64,000 nucleotides of DNA, taken from contig OZ005701.1 in the NCBI GenBank assembly GCA_963930775.1, forward strand, positions 5,525,669 to 5,589,668, given 5' to 3'. Made by a program: the position numbers and the translations under genes. Of this stretch, positions 12,693 to 24,230 are shown one piece after another. Each line of letters begins with the position of its first letter. The first letter of the stretch is position 1. Under the pieces are notes generated by a model, which saw only the letters and a program-made list of their open reading frames with translations, was not told the DNA's origin and made no database searches. The DNA is from Cliona cf. orientalis (Eukaryota > Porifera > Demospongiae > Clionaida > Clionaidae).

Positions 12693-13927
12693 AGCAAAAA
12701 GAAATTAGTACTTTAGTTTATCAGTTTATGAGCTCATAGTCTATGCTACTTTAAGGATACATTCAATTAATAGTGTGTTCTAGCAGATTTAATACCTGTT
12801 GCTCAGGATATCTAAACAATATAATTGTGTTTTAGCGCATTTAATAGGAGATCATTAACAATTGATACTAGATGTGCCATCTACTAATCATCTTAATTAT
12901 TTTGATAATAATTTTGAGTACTAAGCTTATGTACATTGTGCTATTTTTACCATGTATATGGGCTTCCGCAATACGGCAATAGTAGTTATATAGTTACAAA
13001 CTAATACGCTATCCTGTATCTAGCATTGAAGCTTTAATAATAATAATTGAAGGCCTCGGAAGTAAAATGTTAGACTTCTAACCCAAAATTCAAAGTATGG
13101 AATTATTGTCCAAATAGCACAAATTTAAAATTGGATAAAAACTGCATATTTTATTCTGCCAAATTGTCCAAAATTATGGAACTTTTAAATTAGCTTCTTC
13201 TGAAGCACATTATAATGGTAATTTCAATTAGGGGATCGAACTCAAGAATTGTGAGTTAGACCACTTTACTTATCAGCCCTTATTATTATTGTTACATTGA
13301 TTTGCACAACATTGCCACTAGACAACTTTTGCAGAGTTAATTAATATTATTATGAAAGTTTCGGGGCTACTAGCTTAGCTGATCGAGGGTGGTTCAACAC
13401 CCCTAGTATCTTAGATGCCATTTATGGGCAGGATGGTTTCTTGTTGACTCCAGCTGCAAATTAATTATCGGAAGACCTCCAGGTACATTATAATGAAGCT
13501 TCAGAAACCTATCACCTACCATCATAACTAATGTCCAGCTGTTATTAAATAGCTATAAAGTGAATAGCCAGGAATATTGAAGCTTCAGACACACAACAAC
13601 CACAATAATCTTCTAGAAATCAAGAGGAAGTTACTTGCATCAGTTGATCACCAGCCTATATTATTTTATTTCAGTCCAAGCCAAGCATGCAGATCAGCAA
13701 GTTTGGAGTCAAAACAGGACCTCTATGGTTGAAGATTACTTAGATACCTAATTTGTTTGGTTTGTGGATTGGATAGGAACAATGCATGTAGATTACACAT
13801 GCCATATCCATCCAATACCTGCCCAATCCTCATACCAATCAGCTCATATGACATATCACATAAAGGTGCTCAAAGCTATCCACAACCCGGCTAAGCTAAC
13901 AGGCCCCAGATAGCAAGCTCAACCAAG
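12693..13927. other. Intergenic spacer, receptor 3' flank to beta-lactamase-like leader
   Basis: No gene is seen. At 12807-12846 there is a short remnant of the beta-lactamase-like last exon tail (GGATATCTAAACAAT), repeated after copies 3 (24343) and 4 (about 35995). A tRNA-like SINE fragment lies at 13228-13282. The rest aligns with 24231-25863 and 35861-37336, so it is part of the duplicated unit. Confidence 0.6.
13228..13282 (-). repeat. Possible tRNA-derived SINE head
   Basis: Read on the minus strand the segment begins GGGCTGATAAGTAAAGTGG and ends GAGTTCGATCCCC, resembling Pol III A-box and B-box sequences with a shortened spacing. It is also present at 25150-25200 and 36427-36478, so it predates the unit duplication. 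It is too short and degenerate to be a tRNA gene. Confidence 0.35.
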
Positions 13928-16900
13928 ATGCCAAAGAAGTAGCTATCAACTCTTTCTTTCATTCCTGAATTGTGTAGCTACTCTGTTCAAAACTATAGCT
14001 AATCAGTGGCCACCCCACAGCTTCTACTAATGCTCCACCAACTGATGAGGTGAACATAGTATACGTTACTTATAGGTTAGATCGACCACTCAGTATCTTC
14101 CTACTCAGGGTCCACATTCTAATGGAGAGACTCCAGATCCCATGTTGATGAACTGCAATGAATTCTCAGCTCAAGCTGACACCAATTGCCCCCTGCATCC
14201 AGCAACTAATGATCTTCCTCGTCCATTATCTCAAGGAGTAGTAGATGCCTTGCAGCAGGTTGAAAAACATCTGTCGACGGTTCTCAACAGTACCAATGTG
14301 GTAAGTTGGTCTTACTCTACCATATGAGTTAGATCAATACTGTATTATTATAATAGTCAGTAAGCAGCATAATCATTGTCACAGTGTTTATTGCTTTCAA
14401 TGCAGCCTGGTATTGCATATAGTGTGGCTTACAAAGGAAGAATATTGAAGGCTGGTGGACTTGGTGTCAAGACTAAGGGAAGCACTGATGCTCCTGACTC
14501 AAATACAATCTTCTGAGTTGGAAGTGTATCCAAAGTTTTTCCTGTAAGCTTACGTATTCATTGTAGCTATTAATGGACTTATAATAATAATAGCAAAAAG
14601 CTGTAAGCCAATAAATTAAAATTAACTACTTTTATGCGGGTTTTAGCTATGTTTCAAATGCTTGGTAGGGGCCAGATAGACAGTTTGGACGATCCATTGG
14701 CTAAATATTGCACAGGATTCTCAATGGCAACCGAATACAACATTACCTTAAGACAAATGGCTGCACAGGTCAGAGATCGGTAATCACTATCATACTGGCT
14801 GCTATGTGATTCATGTGGTCGCTACAAATGAAAGATATCAACATCATACTAGATGTCTGGACTGCCAAGAGAAGCCCTCTGTGGTGCACCTGAGCAGTTC
14901 AACATATGGTATGATCTCATGATACTATAGTAGGGTTGATGGTAACAATAATTATAGTTGAATCCTTCTATTCTGGATACCATTGTGACACTGCAGCTTC
15001 GATTCAAGTATCTTGATTAAAGAAGGTGTCCTCTTTTCAGGGATCATTATTTCTGTACACATGTTCATGTAGCTGAGACTGTACATGGTAGCTAGCTATC
15101 CTGATTAAGGGAGTTGTCCTCATTTTAGCGTGTCCTTATAGAGGGATTCCACTATATTATTATAAGCTAGTACTATACACTCCTATCTGTACATGTACTT
15201 ATTCAGTGGCACGGTAAAAATATGATATTTGCTGCAGCTATTAATGTCTACGTCCACTCACTGTCCTTTGCAGCAATTTGGCCTATGCCTTGATTGGTAA
15301 TTGCCTAGTAGAACACTTCTATATCCAAGCTGGACATTTGAGTCATATGTTCAAAAGTATATTCTGAGACCTCTCCGTATGACCCAAACAGGATTCACTC
15401 ACACAACCAGGTAGCTAGTTAGTAACCAGAAAGTTAATTAAGCTTCTGGTTGTTTTTGATAGGATTCAAAGGCAAATGCATGGTGACTGTGTACAATGTT
15501 GATGATTCAGCAGCATCTCTCCTGGATCTTGGTTGGATTTCACCAGCTGGACAAATGTTCTCATCAACTAGAGATCTGGATATAGTAAATCAGCATCTGT
15601 TCATACTTACAAGACATTGTAGCTACTAGATGCTACCTACCATGCATGCAAGAGTGTAGATTAGCCAGCATCCGGGTATATTATTATTGGAAGATAACAA
15701 AAATGAGTTATCTTAGTTGAATCGTGGCCTTGTTGAATGTTACATAATTATTATGGTGGTGCAAACTGAGTGATTCTTTTGTTGTGTGGCACTCTCTGCA
15801 GCTGCAGCTGTGGACTATCTGAGTTAACAATACCCTGTACCTCAGCTACATGCCTGATTGCTTGCTATTTTGCCGGTGATATCCTACCTACGGGAATGCT
15901 GTAGCTATAGATAGGTTTCCACTGTAATATTGTTCATGCAGCACTCCTGTATGTCTGCTCCGGCCTGAGTAGACTGGATACTTACAATGTATGCCTTAAT
16001 TATTGTTATTGCTTGGTTCAGTTTGCAAGGTTCTTTATGAGCGATAGTGATAGTGCACAAGATAACTTTGTACTTCCTTCACCTCTGAGGAAGCAGATGC
16101 AAATCCAGAATAAGTTCACTTACATCTAATAATGGGCGATCTTGTATAGTGGTATTATTTCTACATAATCTCCCTAGCATTCACCAACAGTGATGGACTG
16201 ACAGGATTTGGCACTCCGTGGGAGATTCGATTCCATGCTAACTACACCATTCTCAGAAAGGGGGGCAATGTTCCTGGATATTCATCTCTGCTCAGTTTTG
16301 TGCCTGAACTCCAACTCAGTGAGTGACAGATTATCTAGCATAAATCTTGAGCAATGGTAGTGTTCCACTGATAGGACTTGTGCAATGAGTGGAAGTTGGG
16401 AGGGGGAGGGATGGGAGGGAGTCAACAACACAGTGCTTATGGTATACATCTCATATAGGAAGTGATAACTGAGGCAATGAGCTTAAACTTACGTTATTGC
16501 ACTAGTATTCACAAGACTGCTCTTGATACTTAATGTTATGTACAGGTGTGAACATGTTGTTTTCTGGAGCAGTCGATTCATTCCGAATTTCCAATGAAGT
16601 GTACCACGTTCTCATCCCAGCTATGGTGGAGGCACTGACTGAACTTGAGACAACTTATCCTTATCCTCCAGACCCTGAGGTTTATGAAGGAGAATATCTT
16701 CTGATTGATGCTCCCGGACAACAAAATGTTAACATTGTCACTTTCCAAGATCAGCTGCTCATGATTGGCCCATTTAATGTTTATTTAGCATACAGAGATC
16801 CTTTACATTTGCAGGTAACTCTCATTAACAAAACACAAATCTGCACTCATAGTGTAGAGAGAGAGTTCTGTGTGTTTGAAAAGTTCATAATATCTATTCC

Positions 16901-17221
16901 ACCAGCCTCTTTAATGCCTGGATGCTGGTCTAGTCGCAATACTATTACCAGTACACTTCAATTAATTTAACTACATAGTAAAAATTGATGATTATCTTGC
17001 TACATATTATTATAGTAGTAATGAAGCAAATATTTGAATGCCTTAATTTACAGGTCGCATATCCTGACAATATTCAGCCGTGCCTCCTTCGAGAGCTTCT
17101 GGCTCTCCAGGGAGAGTGGCTATACTTTGCAGAGCCAGTTAATGGGAAGTCACCATCATTTACAATTCCTGGGTATCTAAACAATATTGTCTTTCTTTGT
17201 TTTGATGCTACCTACCAGTAG
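13928..17221 (+). pseudogene. LACTBL1-like serine beta-lactamase-fold gene, dead copy A
   Basis: All eleven exon positions of the intact copy (25864-29365) can be followed, but many are disabled. Exon 1 has TAG at codon 5 (13940) made by a 4-bp AGCT gain, with a second identical gain at 13975. Exon 3 has TGA (14514) where the intact copy has AGA, just before the SVSK motif. The exon 4 acceptor CAG is CGG (14637-14639). About 260 bp spanning the 3' half of exon 5 are deleted near 14905, removing the Tyr of YSN. Exon 6 has a 2-bp insertion near 15320 and exon 7 a 4-bp TGCA gain at 15477. The last exon reads past the normal stop to TAG at 17219. Exons 8-10 are still open. Confidence 0.85.
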
Positions 17222-17473
17222 CTATGCCCTATAATTATTGTACTTGATTGCTGTATGTATATAACACTATACTATGAATGTATATTTAGTAGCTAGTTAG
17301 TAATACCAATATCACTCTGAGTGATTTTGCTACATTAGTGCAGCATAAAATTGTGCAGGGTGATGATGTGTTTGTGATTTGGGGATTTAAATGGTCTTTC
17401 TTTTGGGAATTCAGAATTCAGGAGTGTATTTATTTGTTGATTCCAACTCAATCTTGTGATTATGATAACTGTA

Positions 17474-18134
17474 GCGTAAAGTGCCAATTATCGACATACG
17501 GTTTTCTCCCGCGTGTGCTGTTGTTTAAGAACATCGCCTGAACTTCGAATTTGGACCAAAAGGTAGGGGATCGCCAGGGCTACAAGTACCTAAAGTCTCA
17601 GGGAGCTGCCGATCAAAATACGTCTGCAATGGCAATTTTAGCTTATAATTGCGAATGCCTGTTATCAACAGTCGGTACGTATTATCGGCACACCGTATAC
17701 TTTCAATACAATCAATTATCGTCACTTGGAGCTTTGTCATCACAGTGCATGCAATCCAAGAGTAAGAAAATTATATAAAAAATACTAGCAGGTGCATAAT
17801 CATGAGCTCTAACTACTGAGACAACTTCATGTTCATAGGTGAGCTTGTTCGATCTTTATCGTTTTTTCAATATTGGCAGAAGCGCCTCGGGAACGGCACC
17901 ATCGCGTCTTTGCCCCTGTATTGAGAAAGTAAGACACTGTGAGGGTCATCTTATCACAAATGAAACAAAATTTACCTTCAAAAGTCCAGCCTGAAGCACA
18001 GAAGCGAATCGCGATCGACCACGCGAAGTTATTATTAAACGCGGCACGCCCACTGCCTATACTAAGGCCCTATGTCGATAATTGATACCCGTACTTCCGA
18101 TAGTTGATACCTGTCGGTAATTGGCACATTACGC
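17474..18134. mobile_element. TA-flanked DNA transposon with GC termini (non-autonomous)
   Basis: The element begins GCGTAAAGTGCCAATTA and its other end, reverse-complemented, reads GCGTAATGTGCCAATTA, giving terminal inverted repeats of about 25-28 bp. It is flanked by TA (17472-17473, 18135-18136). Unit B shows the empty site, AACTGTATGCATTTTC near 29665. Length is 661 bp. It is richer in GC and CpG than its surroundings. Small open frames inside match nothing I recognise, so it is called non-autonomous. The TA target suggests the Tc1/mariner superfamily. Confidence 0.85.
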
Positions 18135-18217
18135 TATGCATTTTCTCTTCAAATTTAATTTGTTATTGAGAAAAACTCCCTGGGGGACTATAGTGCTCCA
18201 TACACACATGCATAGAG

Positions 18218-18226
18218 CATAAAAAG
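18218..18226 (+). promoter_or_regulatory. TATA-like box of receptor copy 3
   Basis: CATAAAAAG lies about 120 bp upstream of the start codon. The same box (CATAAAAG) is at 29748 and 49746 before copies 4 and 6, within leaders conserved among these copies. Copy 2 lacks it because its leader is rearranged. The function is inferred. Confidence 0.4.
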
Positions 18227-18338
18227 TGTAGATCAATCTCTAAATCTGAGTACAGCAGCAATTCATACAAGTTTAAATTATAGTTATTGACATCCATTGA
18301 TTTTTCATTTTCCTTGCTGTTAGTTTGATGATGCAAGT

Positions 18339-21300
18339 ATGAGTGTTTATCAACTAGTGACAATAGTTTCTTCATTACTACTCTTTGTGAGTTTCCAGCT
18401 TTGTGTTGTATTGTGTGAGGTACATTACATCATACCAACAGATGGTGAGCCTTGTTCTGTTGAAGTTTGCCTGACATTTTCACAGTTTGCTGAAAATTCT
18501 GCCCACAATATTGACTCAAATATTACTTTGTTCATCATCGCAGGAAATCATGATCTTGATAAGAATATATCACTTTCAAATAAAGAACAGATCTCCATTT
18601 TGTCAGTAAATGGCTCCATTGAGGGTTCAGCCGTGACGTGTACTCACAATACTAGTTTCAGCCTGGTAGATAGCTGTCATGTTCATGTACGTGGAATTGA
18701 CTTTGTGGGCTGTGATATTAACATCATCAGGGTTGAGCAAACATCCATTATGAACTCAAAATTCCGCTCTCAATCTTCTCTAACAGTCCTTGATTCCCGT
18801 GTTGCTATGAGGTCAGCTTTTTTTAGCTCAAACACTAAGGTAAAGCGATCCTTTAGGTACATGCCAATATTTGACACTATCAATCCTAAATCCTATAATT
18901 TTAACAGTCCAAGATCTTTTACAATGGGAGGAGCACTTTTTGTGACCAATAGTACCCTTGTGTGTGATTTATGTCAATTTATTGGTAACACTGCCAATGT
19001 TGGTGGAGCACTATTCTCAGAACGTGGAAGTAATGTTACTCTTAGGAGCTCATCCTTTACCTCTAACCATGCCTGGGACTGTAATTACAGTCTCTGCTTG
19101 GGAGGAGTGATATACGCTGATGTAACACCTGACACCACTATCAAAATGCAAAATTGTTCTTTCCAAAACAATACTTCCGATCAATATGGTGGTGTTATTG
19201 TTATTACTGAATCAACTCATGTGAGTCACAATGTTTACAATTTGACTAATAGGGTAGACGTTTCTCTTTCAATACACACATGTAACTTTTTCAATAATAA
19301 AGCAAAGATTGGTGGAGCCGTTTATTTATACAATAGCAGTGCAGTAATTCTTAACAGTACATTCCAGCACAATGAAGCAACACATGGAGGTGTGATGGGC
19401 GTTCATAATAACAGTACTGTACATATAGAAGGTTGTAGTTTACAGCAAAATGCTGCACACGACAGTGGTGGCACTGTATTAGCGGAACTCAGTAGCACTG
19501 TGGTATTTCAAAACAGCTCATTCACCAACAATTCAGCTAATGGGGGCAAAGGTGGGGTGGCCATTCTTTCAAATAGTATGTTTGGAATAAATTATAGCTA
19601 CTTTTCCAATAATTCTGCTACTAGTGGGGGAGTGTTGTATGCACAAATGATCAGCTCCATAACTATTCAGAGAAGCTGCTTTATCAATAACAAGGTTGAT
19701 TGTGATGGAACGGTTGCTATTTTGATTGAAAAAAATACCATGATTGTGGTAGAAGGTGAGTTTATTGAAAATAAAGCGGGATTGGAAGGAGGAGCTATTA
19801 AGGCAAGATATCATAGTTTAGTAGCAATCAGAAATAGCACATTCTCTCTCAATTCTGCCGGTGTTTATAGTGGAGCCTTACACATAGAGGATAGCAGTTT
19901 TACACTTATTATTGACAGCCAGTTTGATAGAAATGTTGCATTTGATGGAGGAGTTATCAACGCTTATAACTTCTGTACTATAGAAGTGTATAGCAGCAAT
20001 TTTTCCAATAACAGGGCAAGGATTAATGGTGGAGTGATAAGCATAAAACGTAGCAGTAATTCTTCAATAGAAAAGAGCAAATTTCATAATAATATTGCTG
20101 TTGACGATGGTGGAGCTATTTATATAGAAGGTCGAACAAATGTCAGCCTTGAGGAAACTGTCTTTACCAACAATTCAGCAACATTTGGAGGCACAGTGAC
20201 AATGCATAGAAGATGTACCATTAAAATTAACAGATGTATAGGTGATATGAATACTGCTAGAGTGGATGGAGCATTCCTCTATTACCGAACAAACAGTTAT
20301 ACAGCAATTAGCAACAGTTCATTTATGAACAATAAAGCAACAAGTAACGGAATTGTGGTAGCATCTGACTCTAGCCAGACTGTGATTGAGACGAGTACAT
20401 TTATTAAGAATACAGTTGGTCATGATGGAGCTGTGGTTTTTATGCATGACAGAAGCTCTGCTGTCATCAATAGCTGTAATTTCACCAGCAACTGGGCCAA
20501 TAACTCAGGAGGAGTTGTCTACACACGAAGGTACTGCAATTTGACAATCAATGGTGGCTACTTTTACAATAACTCAGCCGAAAATTCCGGGGGAGCAGTA
20601 TGCATTCAAGGTGATAACAATGTCAATATAGAAGGCAGCACCTTCTCCGAGAATAAAGCTGATTATGGAGGAGCAGTGCGCATGTACATCCGATCAAAAA
20701 TAAATATTACCAAATGTCAGTTCAATAATAATGAAGCAAACATTGGTGGGGGAACCGTGGCTAGTTACAAGTACAGTATTGTGTCTGTACAGAGCAGCAA
20801 CTTCATTGGTAACTCAGCAAACTATGGTGGAGTTGTGATTGTATATCAGTTTAGTACTGTAATATTCAACAATGTTTGTTGTATCAGTAATAGAGCTAGG
20901 TCTGGAGGAGTAATCAAGACGAATCAAAGAAGTATCACTAGCATGATTAGTAGTACGTTTTCATACAATGTAGCTGATGAAACTGGTGGAGTACTGAATG
21001 CTCAGCATGGAGAGGTACTGGTAAAGAATTCTCGATTTGATCACAATCATGCAAGACACAGTGGCGGTGCAATATACACTGACGATTCTAGCTCTACAAA
21101 TATTCTCAGAACAACATTCTTGAATAACACTGCAGAAACTGATGGTGGTGCAATTGGGGTTTTAGATAGCTCTGTCATAATCCTAGAGGGTAGTAACTTC
21201 CTGAACAATACAGCAAATGATTTTGGAGGAGTTGTTTATGCACAAAATTCTAGCATTAATATATCCGATGCTATCTTTGAATACTCCATCTCTGGAAGGA

Positions 21301-24230
21301 GCGGAGGAGTCCTGAGTGCAAAGAATAGTTCAATAAACATAAGTGCTTCTTCATTCACCAACAATAATGCTTCAAGGAAGGGAGGAGCTCTGACCGTGTA
21401 TACGAATAGTCACATAATAATTCTTAACAGTACTTTAATGCACAATGCAGCAAGTGATTCTGGAGGGGCTTTGTATCTAGCAGAAACATGCCGAAGTATA
21501 ATTGACAACAGCATATTTTGTTATAACTTAGCAAAAGAGAGTGGTGGAGCAATTTGTACCTCAAAAAAGTCAGTGATAAATATCACAAGCAGTATATTCA
21601 GAAGCAATACAGCCAAAACGGGAGGTGGTATAAAAGTATCACAGAATAGCTCAATCTCATTTGATAACAACTCACTCATCAACACTCAGATTTGTGAAAA
21701 TACAGCAACACAGATTGGAGGAGGCATCCAACTTACTGAAAGTATTCTGTATTTTAATATGAATACTACTATCTGTCATAACATAGCATCAGAATGTGGT
21801 GGTGGAATTCATGCTATTAACTCAGATATAATATTTCAAGGCTCAGTAATTTTTTATAGTAATCTAGCAAGCAGTGGTGGTGGTATCTGCCTTGCTACAT
21901 CCTATTTGAAAACCAGTGAACAGCTTGAAATAGTCAAATTCTTCGAGAACCATGCCAACATTGGAGGAGCACTGTATGTAAATGATAGTGCTGACAACAC
22001 TACATGTCTAGGCAATGAACATACAAGTGGATGTTTCTTTCAAGAAATAACTGAAAGTTTGCAATTTATTTTCAAGGATAACCTCGCTAATGATAGTGGC
22101 AGCAATCTGTTTGGAGGACTGCTGGACAGGTGCGCTGAATTAAATGCTACTGCTCGCTTTCAAGAAATCAGCAACATCAAGAACTTGAGTACAGTGAGTT
22201 CAAAACCAGTGAGGGTGTGCCTTTGTGATGGTTACATAAGCAACTGTAGTCAGCAGACTCACAATATTACAGTTAAGCAAGGAAATCCATTCATGATCCA
22301 ACTACTTGCAGTCGATCAGGTGCATCAAAGTGTAAGTGCTACCATTCAAAGTGACTTGAAGGAAGTAAGTTTACCGAAAAATCAGACAATTCGGAGTATA
22401 GACTCTCAGTGCTCAAATATAGACTATCAGGTGTTTTTTCCGAGTATATCTGAAATATACAGGCTTGATATATATGCTAGAGGTCCATGCAATGGTATCG
22501 GTATTTCTAAGCTTACTGTTAAGGTACTGAAATGTTCCTGTGGGCCTGGATTTATGCGTGAGAATTTTAGCACAAAATGTGTATGCATTTGTGATAAACA
22601 AGATAAGGTATTTTCCGCATACATCAGTAAGTGTGATTCCTCCACTGGATCAATAATAAGGAAAGGTATCTTCTGGATCACTTATCTCAATAATTCAGAA
22701 TCGGATGACAACAGTACTAGTCGTTACTTTATATATCCTTACTGCCCCTTAGGCTACTGTCACTCGCCTAGTAAGCCTGTCTCCATCAATCTCAATCTGC
22801 CCAATGGATCGGATTCACAGTGTGCTCATAATCGACGTGGTCTATTATGTGGGAGCTGTAAACCAGACTTCAGTCTTTCCTTAGGCAGTTCTAAATGTAT
22901 CAGTTGCCCCAAAAATTGGCGTGTACTACTTGCAGTGATCGTCATAGGTGCTCTCTTTGCCGGAGCACTCTTGGTGTTCTTAATTTTGATGCTCAATCTC
23001 ACAGTAGCAGTTGGAACGGTGAATTCAATCATCTTCTATGCTAATATCATTTACGCAAACAAGAATATCTTTTTCAACCACTGGCAGTTACAGCTGACTT
23101 TTCCATCAGTGTTTATTGCTTGGTTAAACCTAGGCATAGGATTTGATGTCTGCTTCTATGATGGTATGGATGCTTATGTTAAAATTTGGCTTCATCTGGC
23201 CTTTTCTTTGTATATACTCCTTCTAGTCGTCATGGTCATTTGGATGAGTGCTTGCTCCTCAAGGTTAGCCAATCTTTTGGGAAGAAGGAATCCAGTAGCA
23301 ACCTTGGCTACTTTGATATTACTCTCTTATACTAAATTATTAGAAGCCATAATAAATTCTAATTTCTCTTTTTTCATTCTAAAGTATCCGAATCACACAA
23401 CCACAATAAACTGGCTTCCTGATGCAAACATGGAGTATACAGACTGGAAACTCATTCTTCTCATCTGTTGTACAACTATTATTCTTATCTTTGGCCTCTT
23501 ATATACAGTCCTTATCTTCTCATGGCAGTGGCTCCTGAGATGTTCCAGATCAAAGTTATTTAAATGGGCTGGGAATCAAAAGCTTCACTTGTTCATCAAC
23601 TCATATCATATTCCCAATACTGCAAAGCATCGATACTGGACTGGTTTGCTTCTACTGGTTAGAGTTATCATCTACCTCATTTCTGCTTTCAGTGCATCAA
23701 TTAATCCACGAATTTCTCTCCTCTCAATAGTCATCATTTTCTCCTGTCTTCTCCTATATAAGACAACATTCATGATCAGAGCGTACAAAAATTGGCTACT
23801 CAATGCAATAGAAACATTTACATTCTTCAATATTACAGTCTTTGTAATTTTCACGTGGTATGCCTTTGATCAATCCTCCAACAAAGATAAGGAACTACTT
23901 CAAACAGTTGTTGCTCACATTTCCGTTGGAGTAATGCTATTTCTCTTTCTGTTAGTAATTCTGTTTCATGTGTACAGATACGGTAATGCAAGAGTGTACA
24001 CCTTATTCCACAGCACAAAACTCATTAGGAAAGTAAGCCAGCGGGTTTCACTCGCTCATGCTGACAGCACTCCATCTCATGGGAGTCGTTATAGACTTTT
24101 TGATGCCATTGATAATTCTCGAGATGACGATGATGATAGGTATTCCATACCATTTGTACCAACTAAGACTACCATATCGCTGACAGACTGTGATGAATCT
24201 CCATTCATTAATGAAACTCAAACCAGCTGA
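18339..24230 (+). CDS. Beta-helix multi-pass membrane receptor-like protein, copy 3
   Basis: The gene encodes 1963 aa in one exon. The start is fixed by the MSVY..VTIVSSLLLFVSFQ signal peptide shared with copies 4 and 6. Next is a conserved N-terminal motif (YIIPTDGEPCSVEVCLTFSQ), then beta-helix rungs with GGA/GGV turns and FxNN strands to about residue 1270. A Cys-rich stretch follows, with about nine or ten membrane segments from residue 1526 and an acidic tail ending DESPFINETQTS. By architecture it is a heavily glycosylated surface protein with a large extracellular beta-solenoid; ligand and signalling are unknown. In this copy the ectodomain lacks the extra rung module found in copies 4 and 6. 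Bacterial Pmp proteins share the repeat type, but the membrane domain is of the eukaryotic kind. Confidence 0.9.
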   Translation: MSVYQLVTIVSSLLLFVSFQLCVVLCEVHYIIPTDGEPCSVEVCLTFSQFAENSAHNIDSNITLFIIAGNHDLDKNISLSNKEQISILSVNGSIEGSAVTCTHNTSFSLVDSCHVHVRGIDFVGCDINIIRVEQTSIMNSKFRSQSSLTVLDSRVAMRSAFFSSNTKVKRSFRYMPIFDTINPKSYNFNSPRSFTMGGALFVTNSTLVCDLCQFIGNTANVGGALFSERGSNVTLRSSSFTSNHAWDCNYSLCLGGVIYADVTPDTTIKMQNCSFQNNTSDQYGGVIVITESTHVSHNVYNLTNRVDVSLSIHTCNFFNNKAKIGGAVYLYNSSAVILNSTFQHNEATHGGVMGVHNNSTVHIEGCSLQQNAAHDSGGTVLAELSSTVVFQNSSFTNNSANGGKGGVAILSNSMFGINYSYFSNNSATSGGVLYAQMISSITIQRSCFINNKVDCDGTVAILIEKNTMIVVEGEFIENKAGLEGGAIKARYHSLVAIRNSTFSLNSAGVYSGALHIEDSSFTLIIDSQFDRNVAFDGGVINAYNFCTIEVYSSNFSNNRARINGGVISIKRSSNSSIEKSKFHNNIAVDDGGAIYIEGRTNVSLEETVFTNNSATFGGTVTMHRRCTIKINRCIGDMNTARVDGAFLYYRTNSYTAISNSSFMNNKATSNGIVVASDSSQTVIETSTFIKNTVGHDGAVVFMHDRSSAVINSCNFTSNWANNSGGVVYTRRYCNLTINGGYFYNNSAENSGGAVCIQGDNNVNIEGSTFSENKADYGGAVRMYIRSKINITKCQFNNNEANIGGGTVASYKYSIVSVQSSNFIGNSANYGGVVIVYQFSTVIFNNVCCISNRARSGGVIKTNQRSITSMISSTFSYNVADETGGVLNAQHGEVLVKNSRFDHNHARHSGGAIYTDDSSSTNILRTTFLNNTAETDGGAIGVLDSSVIILEGSNFLNNTANDFGGVVYAQNSSINISDAIFEYSISGRSGGVLSAKNSSINISASSFTNNNASRKGGALTVYTNSHIIILNSTLMHNAASDSGGALYLAETCRSIIDNSIFCYNLAKESGGAICTSKKSVINITSSIFRSNTAKTGGGIKVSQNSSISFDNNSLINTQICENTATQIGGGIQLTESILYFNMNTTICHNIASECGGGIHAINSDIIFQGSVIFYSNLASSGGGICLATSYLKTSEQLEIVKFFENHANIGGALYVNDSADNTTCLGNEHTSGCFFQEITESLQFIFKDNLANDSGSNLFGGLLDRCAELNATARFQEISNIKNLSTVSSKPVRVCLCDGYISNCSQQTHNITVKQGNPFMIQLLAVDQVHQSVSATIQSDLKEVSLPKNQTIRSIDSQCSNIDYQVFFPSISEIYRLDIYARGPCNGIGISKLTVKVLKCSCGPGFMRENFSTKCVCICDKQDKVFSAYISKCDSSTGSIIRKGIFWITYLNNSESDDNSTSRYFIYPYCPLGYCHSPSKPVSINLNLPNGSDSQCAHNRRGLLCGSCKPDFSLSLGSSKCISCPKNWRVLLAVIVIGALFAGALLVFLILMLNLTVAVGTVNSIIFYANIIYANKNIFFNHWQLQLTFPSVFIAWLNLGIGFDVCFYDGMDAYVKIWLHLAFSLYILLLVVMVIWMSACSSRLANLLGRRNPVATLATLILLSYTKLLEAIINSNFSFFILKYPNHTTTINWLPDANMEYTDWKLILLICCTTIILIFGLLYTVLIFSWQWLLRCSRSKLFKWAGNQKLHLFINSYHIPNTAKHRYWTGLLLLVRVIIYLISAFSASINPRISLLSIVIIFSCLLLYKTTFMIRAYKNWLLNAIETFTFFNITVFVIFTWYAFDQSSNKDKELLQTVVAHISVGVMLFLFLLVILFHVYRYGNARVYTLFHSTKLIRKVSQRVSLAHADSTPSHGSRYRLFDAIDNSRDDDDDRYSIPFVPTKTTISLTDCDESPFINETQTS

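Larger units (their letters stand above)
17222..18338. other. Spacer and promoter region upstream of receptor copy 3
   Basis: Contains the 661-bp transposon (17474-18134) inserted 5' of the conserved receptor leader. From 18137 on it aligns with the leaders of copies 4 and 6, including the TATA-like box at 18218. No separate gene is supported. Confidence 0.6.
12693..24230 (+). repeat. Tandem segmental duplication, unit A (about 11.5 kb)
   Basis: The unit runs spacer, beta-lactamase-like gene (here dead), then receptor copy 3. It aligns along its whole length with 24231-35860, and receptor stops are spaced 11538 and 11630 bp apart. The boundaries are arbitrary within the tandem array. Main differences from unit B are the 363-bp MITE (only in B), the 661-bp element (only in A), a deletion of about 260 bp across exon 5 of the beta-lactamase-like gene (in A) and many small indels. 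Confidence 0.85.

Noticed and set aside
13228..13282. tRNA gene
   Set aside because: A-box and B-box resemblance is present but the anticodon arm cannot be formed; kept only as a possible SINE fragment.
17838..17940. Possible snRNA-like stretch (minus strand GAGGCGC...TTGAAAA, reminiscent of U4)
   Set aside because: Only two short blocks resemble U4 and the 5' and 3' domains are missing; it lies inside the 661-bp transposon.
18163..18375. Minus-strand frame over the receptor 3 start
   Set aside because: It is the antisense of the leader and signal peptide; its partner in copy 2 is on the + strand only because that segment was flipped.
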